Below, one piece after another: positions 49,880 to 62,955 of a DNA stretch of 64,000 bases. The position numbers and the translations under genes were made by a program. Each line of letters starts with the position of its first letter. The stretch's first letter is position 1. The notes below the pieces were generated by a model, which saw only the letters and a program-made list of their open reading frames with translations, was not told the origin of the DNA and did no database searches. This DNA comes from Branchiostoma belcheri. Its lineage: Eukaryota > Chordata > Leptocardii > Amphioxiformes > Branchiostomatidae. Where the stretch lies: NCBI RefSeq assembly GCF_001625305.1, contig NW_017803954.1, positions 627,094 through 691,093 of the forward strand, written 5' to 3'.

Positions 49880-52800
49880 GCTATTAGTATCTCTGGGCTC
49901 AATTGAGGAAATGTATTCATAGCCTGCTACGAGATTGAAGTGAAAAACGTTTCCTACAAGTTGGATGAACAGTTGTGATGCATGCTGATGTGTATATTGC
50001 CTACACTTAATAGCACATCAGAAGTTGCCTTGAAGGTATATGTTGAAATATGGATCACTGTAGGTAGGTAGTATTTCAAACTGCTCTTAAAAGCACTCAA
50101 ACAACCCAGCTATCGTGGGAGTGGATTATCTTGTGGACGTTCTATTGCAGGTCTTGAAAAGTTCTGGAACTTACTAGGATTATGCATCTTTCTTTTTTTT
50201 CAATCTGCAAGTTTACAATCTTTGGAAACTTAGAGTTAAAATAATATAGCTCTACACATAACATAAGTAATATGACATATGCTGACATTGGTATATTAAA
50301 GCAACATGTACATGGACGTATTTGACATGCAGAAAGGTGTACAACCCATTTTAGACTCGTAGACGAGTGCATGCCTTGTTCTCTCACTGTTGATTTGGCG
50401 TGATCGATAATATGAATCTTGTTGCTCCAGGAAGGCAAGGACAAATGTGTAAATTTGATCCGTTATCGTGCTCCCACAGGAAGTCCTTTATCGACCGTCC
50501 ATGAAACAGCAATTCCCTGTTATCACGATTAAAGTATGGAAGATGACAGAGTGATATGTCTCCATGCATCTCTTTTCATCATAAGAGAGTTTCAATCAAT
50601 ATATTTCTCCCAGAGCAGACACATTGTGAGCCATTGTGCTGGTCAAAGTCAAGAGTCGCCCTCATAAAAAACAGTCACTGCCAATTGATTTTCAAGGGAC
50701 ATGACAGCATGCAATTTTTTAAAAACGCTGTGTGTCAAAGAGGGAAGCCATCTCTGGTCTAGATGGAGCAAGTAGCTTCTGTATTTACTCTCACTGCTGT
50801 CTTCAGTGCTGGCTTCTTTTCTGGCAATAAACCTATCGGTAATAACTGTGCAATTTATTTGCTTTGCATGCATAGAGAAGTTTAGATTGAGTTTGTTTAT
50901 CTACCTTGCGCTCATTGGTTTCGTCAGTGTTTCTGTGTGTCATATGATTTATTATTGGCATAAGTTTGTCTTGACCTTCCCCATTCTCAGAGCTTGTCCT
51001 TACACTAAACGCGTGTTGCTTGCAACATGCAATGTAGGTCAGCAAGGTGAAAGTTAAACTCAAAATTATACGTCAAATGGAAAACATGATAACAGCTATG
51101 TGGAATACGCATGATAGTGCTTGTGAGGAAAACAATGACAACACTTGTCAAATGTGATCCCCATGTGCTCTGACTTCTGCCCAAATTTGGTGCCCTTGTC
51201 AGGAGAGCCAAGGGAGTCAACATGGCAGGACTCTGAGGGCCCTGGCTATCTTGTTAGGCCTGATGAAGGGCTGGACCTGCATTACTGTAAGCCTTAGGAT
51301 GGTGCCGCGATGTCTCTCTGCACTATAGGACCGAATCAATAGGTGTCCACCGAGATGGATGGTGCTCGCCACCATACTGATAGTCTGTTGTGAGAGCAAG
51401 AATAAAGGCTGTTACCAATTTAATTACATGTATTTGGTTCTTTGAATTGCCTCAAGAAACTTGTGGGGCTTCATGGAATGGCCTTCAGAATCAGTAAGTG
51501 GCTGTAGATACCACCATTGTCGGGCTGTGGTCTGTTCTTTGAGGCAGGTTTGACCTAGAAAATGTGGCCCTTGAAGTAATCCGGCTTGGGAGAGGTAATC
51601 ATTGATATTCGGGCTCGGAGCAGAAGAATCATGGGTGTGATGAAAGTTAACAGTCATACAGCAATGTAGTTAGTGTGACAACTTGTGCTGTGCAACTGAA
51701 CTCAAACTTCTGTCCCTTACTTGAAATAAACTGGCTGGGTGACAGGTGATCGGATTCGTGATTAACAGCCCTTGTTACTTCTGTGATTAGAAGTATTGTT
51801 TTGGGTGGCCGAGCTGTGGGTTTGTGTATCCATTTGTCTGGACAGAGTACATGTAGGTTGACAGCACATGGGTGGAGGAAGATAGCCAGGAATGGGCTGG
51901 GGAAGCCAAGTATTGCATACTCCTAGGAAGTATAAAGTTATTGTGTGGCAGAGATTAGGTTTCGAGTACAAAGCTGCATGAAAATAGAGGGAAAGTTTGT
52001 ATCACAGAGAGGTCAACAGGTATCTCCTCCTCCCCCGAGAGTGCCTTCACAATCTTCTGCATTGCATAACTGGAGTGACACTGCTTTGATGGGACTCCCA
52101 TGTGAGAGAAGACTGGCATGCAACCTTCCCGTCGCTGCATCAGTTCTGACACACTGTGCATTTGTAGTGTCTAGTGATGGATAGCTTTGCTAAGCTCGGA
52201 TTATGGCTCAGTGTTGCCTATTATGGGGGGGGTGTCCCCATTGCCATGAGATTACACATGCCAGATGGCAATTTTTTAATAAGACTCATTCTTAAAAGTG
52301 TTTGCTGATGAACATCTACAGGTGAGAAGGAACAATCCCATTTCAAATAGGAGCCCTTGCATGCATCAAAGTGATACCCAGCATGGTAATGTTACATGTT
52401 GCAAAAGAAATCTTGGACAGTAACTATCCTGACTAATAATTCACATTTAATAAAGGGCCTTCTGATGTTTCTTAACGTCCATTGTGGAAAGTCACAGTGA
52501 TCTGATGATGATGATGATGTAGTCATAGGTGTTCCTCCTTTGAAAGTCACATTACAATATGCATGGCAGCTATGGAATGATATAACATTATTAAATGTAT
52601 TTACCCACCTACCCAACAGAGCCCTGTTTGTGACCCCCAGTGTACAAATGTCTGATAGCAATCTGATTTGATCTGCACATAGCATTCACTGTATGTAATG
52701 ACTTTGGTGTTTTAATTGTTCCCTAAATCATTAGACTATGGCAGCTGCAGCACCAAAGCAATTAAGATTTTCCTACTGTTTTGGGTCACCTCCTAAGGAC

Positions 52801-53755
52801 AGGGAATTCACATGCTGCCTGTCATGTTGTGAGCTTGGCAAATTGTCAAGTGATTATTAGCAAAGACTGATTTTTTTTCTTACACAGTTTCTTTCGGTCA
52901 TAACTAAAATTGGTGCAAGGATTTACAGTGTGGGGACAAGTTAAATTTTTGAATGTTTAACAAAGATTTGTGAGAGACTCTCTTGTCACTCATTCAATCT
53001 CAGTGCTTTATTGTTGCTTCTACATGTACATGTATAGGTATGGAAGTATTGTTTTGGGTGGCAGAGTACTTTCTGTATCAAATAAGTCAGAAAGTCTTTG
53101 AAAGAAAGAAACCTTTAGAATCATTCATAAAGTTTTTTGAGGTTGGAAGTAACCTTGTTGAAATAAAAATCGATTTTCACTTCAGTCCTTTGAATCAAAT
53201 GTGTTGGAACGGCCTTGAAATTCTAAGAGCCTCCTCTTCTATACCTGTTCTGCATGTTTGATTCCATTTCCCACAGCTGCACAACTATATTGAACAGATG
53301 GCACATAATTCTGTAGGGAAAGAGTGGTGCAGCACGTCGTAATCAACCCGTAAAATATGTTGGCGTGATGCGCTGTTATTTGCACTGCTTTAATGGAAAC
53401 CCTACAAATTAAGCAAGTGTCATAAACATTAATGCGAGATGGCAACAGTTTGTGCTAATCTACCATAAAACAAAGAGTAGGAGCGAGGGGTGGTTAGTTT
53501 ATGACTCTGACCTTCTGCAAAAATGCAGCACTGCACATGTTGATCTCCTAATGGCAGATAAGGTATTTTGTAGATTCCAAGATGGACCTTGGAATTGCTT
53601 AAGCTTGAAAATATTGACTAATCTTTGCTAATTAAGTGTTACAGTACCATATTAAAGGATATTCTATTCTAGAGTATTGTATGTTAGTTCCAAAGGAATT
53701 TCAATGATTTTATCATTTTTTTAAACAAATGAAATTACTAATATAATTATAAAGC
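49880..53755. other. Non-coding stretch with possible regulatory blocks
   Basis: Unique blocks with paired transcription-factor-like words lie at 50390-50580 and 53270-53470 (see findings). A (GAT)5 run is at 52504-52518. The minus-strand frame at 51424-51657 (77 codons) and the plus-strand frame at 51945-52184 (79 codons) are unassigned. No RNA gene was found. Confidence 0.5.
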
Positions 53756-53826
53756 ATAAAACAGAAATGTACATGATCTCTACATGTAGAAAATAAATAG
53801 ATAAATAAATAAATAAAACAGAAATG
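53756..53826 (+). repeat. (AAAT)n tract flanked by 14-bp direct repeats
   Basis: ATAAAACAGAAATG occurs at 53756-53769 and 53813-53826. Between them are 43 bases ending in (AAAT)n. The arrangement mimics the end of a severely truncated retroelement with its target duplication, but replication slippage could make the same pattern. Confidence 0.6.
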
Positions 53827-56800
53827 AAAGGATTGATTTTTGATATACAACAAACAATATTACATTAGCCTGGCTCAATTGTATGCTTGGGATGTTAAAT
53901 GATACTTTGTGTTCATCTTGTCCAAACCAGTTTACTGTCTGTGATTAAGCTGCCTGAGCTGCATCCAATTTCATTGCTTATACTGCCATTGACCAAGCAG
54001 TCAGACTGTATCAACTGTTCGTGTGCATTATGGCGCCATATACACATGTATTAATCCCCCATTATGCATTGTAGTCCGCCTGTAATTGAGTTGCCTTCTG
54101 GATTGTGGGAGTTCTTCTCCCATCCACGTCCTTTCCTGACAGGAGAGGAACTTTGCTTTCTCGATCAATCATACTTAGGAGTCTATCCAGCCAAACTGAC
54201 CCGTGTGATCCTGCATTATTGAAGGTCTGTAAGTGACTTTAATGGCAGGCTACATTGTAGCGTGCTGGCCTATTATTGCTTCTCTTCCCTGAAATGTCAT
54301 GGTTTGAAAGGGCAATGACTTGCGTAGTAATAGTATCTGTGGATAGCAACACACAGCAGAACTCTTAATGTGTGACCATTCAGGCAGTCATGTAAGGATC
54401 AGTCAGGAAAGTTTTTCAGAAGTGAAATAAGTTAGACTTAGAGTCAACAACAGTTGATTACAGGTTCATACACTCACTCTAAGTTATGATTCAATACAAC
54501 ATAACTCTTGTTTTCTTGTTTGCAGTATAAGCCTCATTACTTTTTAGCACTCCCTTAAAAGTCACCAACTTCCATCATGCGTAACTTGACTTCAGGAGAT
54601 GGATTACCGTGGTATCAAAATGTTGATTAGGTTAATAAATTATTAGTTTTATGAGATACCATATCCTCCTCCATGGGTTATAACTTTTCCCTATATACAT
54701 GTAAGTCTGATTTAAAGACACCCTCATGGGCCTTCTGTTGTTATTGTTTTCCCATCTCCAAGCCAATGAACCAAGGCTGAACATACATTAAGGCCATGGA
54801 AATTTGATTCCATGGATGGTATCTGTCTGCCCCCCCCCCCACACACACCCCTAAAAAAAGAGATGTTCACTTAACAGATATTCTGTGATCAGTAGCTGTG
54901 TTGGTCCCAGCAGGACCGAGTACTTCACATGACTGAGTGAGCACGTGATTTTGGAAACTTTGCTTTTGGTGATATGCAGTGTTTGCCTTGACTTCCACAA
55001 CCCCACTATCTTATGTAAGTCTAATGGCAGGCAAGCCCACGTTCCCCCACAGATTACTGCTGACAGCCACAACACAATTATTACACCCTCCCAGGCAGCA
55101 GTGCCGGGTGTGTGCAGATTTCTCAAGTGCCGTAATCACTCACGCAGGTTGCTTCAACACTTTGCAACACTCCAATTTACTGGAGGAGCATCTCCTGTGT
55201 TTTTCCTTGTTAGCAGTTTGGCTTTTGCATTACGCAGTGTTTGGGGCAGTTCAGTGTGGGAGAACAGCCCTAAGAGGTAGAACGGTGGGGTAAACCACTT
55301 GAGGGTGTGGAGGGTAGGCTAGTTTCTGTACATCAGCTACACTGACTCAGTGACTGGGCAACCAGTATGATGTATCAGCAGTGTTACTTATGAATAAGGA
55401 TACCAGTATCTAAATGCATTGCTGTCATATGAATGTACTCTGCCTGAGGAAAGAAGCTCACTTTCAACAAAAATTGTCCCTATCACTCAGTAGCAAGGAC
55501 AAATTTGCCATTCCCAAGAACATTTCCCATTTTTACATTCCTCCACTATTCTTTGTTATCTGTTGCCAAATCCTTTCTTTATGTTGTACTATGGTTTTAT
55601 AGGTTTGTTAGAAATTGATAAACACATACTTCATTGATATGGCAGCATCTGGCCATGACATCAGTACATCAGTCCAAAGCTGTGTTTAGCTTGTGGCCAA
55701 GGTCAGAGAGGACACATATATCTCACTGTAGTTATTATGATTTACAGTGTGATTGTCAGATGCTCTTTTACACCCCAGCCATCAACTGTGTGAACATTAC
55801 CAGCTGTGGCCTAGTTCTGTCACTGACATCAAGAAATTATTTCATACAAATGACTCATGAGGAACTGTCGACCTCAGCAAAGTTTTCAAGGTCGGTTAGG
55901 TTACATGTACATGTAAATGTAGACCTGCCTCTATAATGTTATCTGTATGTATGGTCTCACAAAATAATGATATTAATGTCAATTAAGGTAGCACAATACA
56001 CTGTAATCTTAAAGGACTAAAGGACATCTACATTTCTTTGCATATTCAAGTTACTACCTTGAGCAAGGAATGATTTCAGAATCTATGGGTGCTTCTATTT
56101 AGATTTAGTTCTGAATTTAATGATATGTGACTTAAAAAGAATGGTATCATTTAGTGGGCCCGTTAGTTCAATTTCTTGCTAAAAAGCCAGGATTAAGTTG
56201 ATGTGGAGAGTTTTATCTGTTTCTGTGACCCAGATCCCTCCAGCCGATGAGTACTTTTATCCCACTGTAATTTATCAAGTACAATCCACTTAACCATCAG
56301 CTTGTACCCTAACCAAAGTGCGTCATGTTTAAAGATAGGTGAGCACTGCAAATTGAGAGGGATTCCCAAACATCAGCTACCTGACTTAGATAAAAGCTTT
56401 ACCTCCATCTACATGTAAATAACTGCACTGATCCATCAGAGAAGCCAAGAGCGGCTTTGTAGAAGTTAAGGTGTTTAGGAGTTAGGGCTGTATAGGAGTG
56501 TGCTACTAGCTGACCCAGATAAAAGGGCTTAACTTTCATAAAGGCTCCAGATCAAAGGCGGTGCGGCCTATTAGTGAGAAATAATCTGGGATGGGAGATG
56601 ATTTAATGGTGAATTCAGACAGGACAGTGTTCAATCCTAATTGGGGGATTTCGAAAGGCTTTGATGCAGTCTCAGCGCTGATGCATACATGTTTCACGGT
56701 GACTAAAGTTGGTCAGTTCAAATGAGCTTTATCGTTTGAAGTTTCATATTCAGGTTGATTTGATGTTCCGGAGCGTGCACCAAAGATACCATTTCATTAA

Positions 56801-59800
56801 ACAGTATTATCTGCTGTCATGTGTAGGGTGAAGATGTTATCTTTATTTGCTGTCCAAACAGTACTGATAAATCAACATATCATCAATCAACGGTTGATAT
56901 GACTTGAGCCTGGGTCACATACATCATATTATGACGCATTTTCAATGTTTTTTCTGCAACAGTATTACAGTAGGCATAGGCTTGAGAAGAGGCGGATTGT
57001 TATTTATTTCTAAGCTTCTAAACTATTGCACCCATATCTTCTCTAATCTACAGCGTACAGCATGATCATCACAGAAAACCCTCCATCCTAGGTGCATCTT
57101 ATGATGATTGTGACCCAGGCTTTACAGAAAAAAAGGTTTTGACCTGATGAGATGGCGCACAGCCTTACTCAGACAAGTGCACGCTGTGGGTGTTTCCACA
57201 GGAAATGCTGCAAAGGTCACCCTGCCGTAATGATAGCTCCCAGTACAGCTTCTCCAACATGAGTCCGGGCAAAGGGGTCAGCGGAACCACTGCCCAATAA
57301 ATCCACATCAGTGCTTTCCTCTTAGCGGAACGTCCTCTCAAGAGTGCCACTAATTTCTCATGATGAAAATGTTCTGAATGACCTAGTTCTGAAGTGCAGA
57401 GTCCGTCCGTTGCAGGACTGATGAAGGTGATGGGGTCAGAGATTGTGGTCCTTCTGAAGATGCTTGGCCACACAAATGTCATCAGCCCTACTTGATCAAC
57501 AGAGTAATAAACTATTGAATGATTATTTGTTTTAGATTTTCTATTTCAAATGGTAATTTTCACAGTAATACTATCATTTATACTCAGGCAAACTTTGCCT
57601 GATGAGATTGTTAGTCTGTAAAAAAGTTTAGATTGTCTCTGGTCAATGCTACTTTAGCCTGGGTGCCATTCTTGTTAGTTTTCTGCAACTCACATATCTT
57701 TCATGCTCCTTCTGTTTGATTTTTTTAGTAATTCTGCACATCTTCCATTGGCAACTAGCTTTCGTGAGGTTTTAATAAGTTTTTAAATATCTTTCAACAT
57801 TTTTCTTTCTGATGAAAACTCAGGCCTTCTTTTTCAGCCTAATGGTACATGTACCTGATGTACTTTTAAACAAGACAAGAATGCTCAAAGTAATTAGAAA
57901 AAATTCTGGCCAGATTATCGTCCTTGTCAAGTGGAATCATTAATAAGTGCCCACAGATTACAACATGGCATGTGGTGCTCAGCAGATGAAATGAGAATTG
58001 AATACCTGTCTGGGTTTGACATATGCTCTCTGGTTCATTGCGGATTACCTCCCATGTTTGATGACGGCCTGAGGCACACGTCCGAAGAAATGAATGGGAA
58101 GGGCAGGGCCGGGGTGAACGATAGGATCACTGGGTCAGTCCTGGAACAGTAGCCAAAATTATGCTGTCAATCTGTTGTTTATGGATTTAATGACCTCATT
58201 TTTGAAGCGTGCATAACTCCAATCCCTTTGTCCACTGGAGAGCCTTTGAAAAAAATTACTGACCATACACTTTCCATCCACAGTCATATCAACACAGTTG
58301 TTTGGAAAGTGTTGAAGTATTTTCAACCAAACTTGTTGTGACATTGATGATTTGACTCCTAAAGCTTCTTAAGATTGCCATATTCGATAAGGCAAAGTCC
58401 ATGACCTGATGACATTGAGCAAAGTTAGGTATCGTCAGTGAGTAGTTGCATGTCTTCTTTGATGTACATATAGATATACACGTATTCATCTACTAGCCCA
58501 TAGAGATAGCCGTGATAAAGTAAACATGCCATATGCTGTGACCAGGCCAGCTTTACTAATAGCAGCCTGGAGTCAAACGCCTTCCACATTTATTAGGGCA
58601 AGAAAGGTCAGTAGATTCATCTCCTGATAGTGCGCTGCCAGCGCTTTCCTGTTATCCAGCTTCTTTGGAAGTGTGGCGCTCATTCCTCACGGCTTCCGTG
58701 ATCTGATTGACCCAGTTCTGTAACTTCTCGTGTAAGGTGCCCCCAGGGCATCCCAGCCAATCCTGTTGCTGCGACAGAGTCCGCCTAGACCTACCCACAC
58801 AACTTTCTGTTCCATCTAAATTCTCTTACCATCCAAATGGGATATGCATCTGCACTGGCAATTTTCTTCCTTACTTTGAATTATGCTGTGTAGAAATTGC
58901 TGCCTTGAAATTGATGGAAGTTGTAATAATGCAGAGCTTATCTTTGCAATGTAAGTAAACTAATGATCCATTTCAGCATGTAATGTACTCTAACTGTACC
59001 ATACCACAGGGACAAGAACCTAAATTAGAGAAGGAGGTTAGATCCCAATCAAGGGCCCTACATTTGTTAGATCCAACATCTCTTATCTGAATGATATAGC
59101 TGGAGAGCTTTTGCCTATCATGCGCTGCACTAATGTGTTGGGGGTGATCCAATTTTTTGCAATTTGCTGGCTTGTCTCAAATCTCAGGCGAGATGAATGT
59201 GCCTCGGTAGAGCTGCCCTGGCCCACTGGGTAGCATACATAGTGCCCTCATACATACAGAAGTTCTGCCCTTTCTTTTCTGTGCCACCAAGGTGCCCTTG
59301 TCTATCACACAGCTGGTTATAGGGGAAGAAGGCAAACCTCTGGGAGTACATTTGTAGTCCATCTATGCCTTTCAAATATATGAATCAATGATGCATCATG
59401 GTAGATTGACAGAGACTTGTTCCCAAATCATTGAATAATAAGGAGCCACTGATTGCTACATTCTGTTCACAGCATTTTAGTTTCACTTCACGTTTTTGGG
59501 GGCAGTAAGGAAAAGAATAGCTGATGTAACATGACTTTTATGTTCATTTTAGGTTGACCGATGGAGGGAATATTGACTTTTACGACAAAATGTTCTCCAT
59601 TGCAGTTTGTCATGCAGAACTGCATGCTCTATGTAGGAATTTTATCACAATTTCTTATCTAAATATATGAATCTTGCTGGGTATGCTCCCCTGGCAAAGG
59701 TAAATTTTGACATGAAAAGATATGAATATAGTTATGGGGCTTTTGATTCTTCCACATTTCATAGTTTGGTATGACTTTAGAAACAGGGTAACAGTCACTT

Positions 59801-62800
59801 GATACAAGATATTGTAGATATTGCACATCATTTGTGACAACATTGGAAAGGTTTTGGTACTTTGATGTGGTTCAAGAGAGAGGTGGATTGCTACAATAAT
59901 TGGAGTTGGCACAAACTGGAAATTTTGACTTCATTGCCTGGTAGAAAGTACATACAACTGGTTATGAAGGACCCTTCCATGGTCGAAGTGTGAAGTGCCA
60001 AACTTTTTTTCAGGTTTACGTGGCACCATTTAATACCTGACCAATCAATTGCAACTCAATCCACACACATGTACATCTTCCCTGGAGTCATTCACATTTA
60101 AAGGCGGCCAAGATGGTTTCCGTTTTGGTTGTTCTGCTAAAGGCTGATTTTATGGTCATTTACAATGTGGCAATCTAAATTCATGGCTATGGGGAGGAAT
60201 ACGGAATTGCGCACCGGCCATTTGAATGTTATGTGCCAATAACCCAATGCGGTTGTCACCTTCGATTTGTCCAGTGCTTTTTGATGTTCTGATGTTCAGG
60301 CCAGGGTTTGTGAGGAAAAGTTTTTGGGTTTTCCGTTTCTTGGAGAGACATGTAATATCTTAAGGAGAAACCTCACTAAAGAGAAATGAAAGGAGAATCT
60401 GATTTCAAGAGGTAGCAAAAATAAAGAGATCTAAGTAAAGAAAAGACGTCTCATTTTCAAAGGTGTTGCAATAATGAAGCAACCATTTGTCAAGAGAAGT
60501 TTGCCTCTGGAATACTGAAATATTTTTGGATGCAATCTGACATTTACAGTAACTGGCACTTGGTATAAATATAACTTGTACATGAGATAGTATGTGCCAT
60601 ACATGTCAGACAGCAATCCTTTGAGTTATTCCCATGCAACACCACAAATCCAATAAAACAACAAACTGTGCATGTTCCTGCTACCTCTGTTATCTTCAGA
60701 TGATTATGATTTTTTTTCTCCCACAAGAAAACTGAACCCTTCATTATGATGGAAAACAAATTGCTATCTGCATGTATGAGACAAATTGTATATCATTACA
60801 TTCTATTCTGCCAAAGAAATTTTACAGACTCAGGGCTGAGAGTGAATGTGTTCCAACTTGTACCCATAAATCATGTTGATTTCGTGGAAGGTAGTCCAGG
60901 CATTGATTGACACAGACAATTTGTTATGTGCCTTTCGCAGCAGTGTTCTTTCAATATTGCCTGATGAAAAAACTCGGAGGGAGTTGAACAGCAGGGGGCA
61001 TTAGATATCAAAGGGTCTCCTGGTGGACCTACTGGCAATGTGCGCTAATTGGACGGGGAAGGTTATGGGGAACAGGAGCCCAGGGAATACCGTTCAGTGC
61101 CTCCAGCTACAGTCGCCGCAATTGCATTGAAGGAAGGCGATTGAATGAAAATGTCAGTGACATGAAGAGGAATACATGTATATGATTCTTGAGAAGAGGT
61201 ACATGTACATAAGAGCCCTTAGGACATCTTCAAACTCTGGCAATTACAGAATAGATGGTGGCTGACTCCTTGCTGTATGCCTTTCAACACTGTACTCAAG
61301 GATGCTTTTTAACAAGAAAGTTGTTAGAGGAAAGTTATATCACAAGAAATCAATAAACACCTTGATACACTGGGGAATCATTTATATTGAGTTGATCCAG
61401 AGGAAATGTCTCAAAAAGGTCAAAAGGTCAGCATCAGCTCAACATATCCTCCAGCTGATTGATTCCCATGGCATTTATCACATCCGCTGAGCACCATTTT
61501 GTTACCATAAGAAAGTGGTGTATCTACTTGGTCTTATTGGTTTATTTGGGGGGCCAAACAGGCCAAGGAAAGATGTTGACTACTTGGGTATCTTCAGTGC
61601 CAACCCATGTCACATTGTCTAACTTGAAGCAACTCTGTTGAACCAGTTTTACAACTGTAGATGGAAGACTTGCCTGAAGGTGACCACAGGAAGGCTTGGA
61701 AACCTGCATAATCTACTTGTATTTCATTTCCGACTTAGCTTTCAACCCTTCTCGGTTTCTGTCCAACAAGCAGACGTTTTACTCAGTAAAATGACTTTTT
61801 ACAAGATGAAAAATTGAACCCTGCAGTAGCAGCCTCACATGAACATGTCAGAAGGTCATGAACATACTTCTTTCATCACGTCAACCACTGAGAGAGCAAT
61901 GGAACAGCATCAGATAACAGTAAATGTGTGGATAGCAGGCTGTTTCTGAACATTTGCCAGAAGCACAATCACTGTTAAGTAGTGCTCTCTGGCAGTGGAA
62001 AATTGGGCCAAAGCCACAATATTTGGAAAACTCCCATTTGTTACTTGAGTTTGATGAAGCTTTGTTTAATGGTAATGACGTTTTAGTGGAGACAAGCTGT
62101 CTGTGTGAATCCACTGGAGGTGGAACGTGATCAGCTGTCAATCCCAATCTAACAAACCTGCTCCAGAATGGAATTTGTGCCCTTGGAACTACATTGGCAA
62201 GGTGACTTTCTGTACTCCTAATTCAATTTCCAATTTCCATGTACTCCTCTTTCCCTGCCAATGACTGTATTTCATCAGTCATGCAATTTTACAGGTCGGT
62301 ATTCAGGATATGGCACAGCTTTCACTTCTTTTCAATATGGGGCTTTCTTAGCAGGGTACAAATTATTTCTTAGTGGAATACTGCTTAATGTTTAATAAAG
62401 AACTATCCACACTTTTCATACTCATAGATGTGGTACAAAAGCTGTTGGTTCCCTGAACTAACATTGCAGCTTGAGCTTACTCGTATGAATCATGTAAACT
62501 TAACCATTAACCGTTGCAACCTTTAGAATCTAGAAAAGATAACATTCCAGCAACTTTTCAGTGTCGATATGCTGATAGAAAAACAAGAAAAAGATTAGCA
62601 AGAAGAAACATGGGGTAGGTTGAATCCATTAGGCAACCAAGAGAGTTAGTGTCGTGGAAGACACATCGGGTATTTATCAATCCTTAGCCCAAATGGAATG
62701 GATCACCAGTTGTCTGACGAATTTGACACGTGGAAGTGACCAGTGTCTTTGCGCCATCCTGTCGCGGTGCCGGCGTGTCTGGTTCTGTGATGGTGAAGCG

Positions 62801-62846
62801 GCGGCGTTAAGACCACATGTTGCACTTAGCAGCTTGGTCTCAGCAC
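53827..62846. other. Non-coding stretch with several regulatory-like blocks
   Basis: No exon is recognised. A C11 run followed by ACACAC lies at 54830-54847. Unique, CpG-containing blocks lie at 53990-54130, 56540-56790, 58540-58825, 60160-60300 and 61020-61170 (see findings). The 105-codon minus frame at 57165-57482 and the 73-codon plus frame at 57931-58152 are unassigned. The remaining sequence is unremarkable. Confidence 0.5.
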
Positions 62847-62955
62847 CTGCTGCAGCAGGTTTCCATTCCTGTGATTACAGCGGTCCACGATGAACGAATC
62901 AGAGACTGATTGGTACTGAGGTGCCTCTGGTGCCTGGCAGTCTGTCCTGATGTTG
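62847..62955 (-). other. Exon-like segment, unassigned
   Basis: On the minus strand an acceptor-like CTATCTGTTCCTTTTAG precedes base 62955 and a weaker donor CAG|GTGCTG follows base 62847. The 109-bp segment is open in the frame that also forms a 61-codon open frame (62826-63011). It would encode 36 residues, for example NIRTDCQAPEAPQYQSVSDS, with no motif that I know. Splice-like words this good occur by chance, so this is a lead only. Confidence 0.15.

Noticed and set aside
49316-49920. Open frames of 184-196 codons on both strands
   Set aside because: Almost all codons are N. They only exist because the gap contains no stops.
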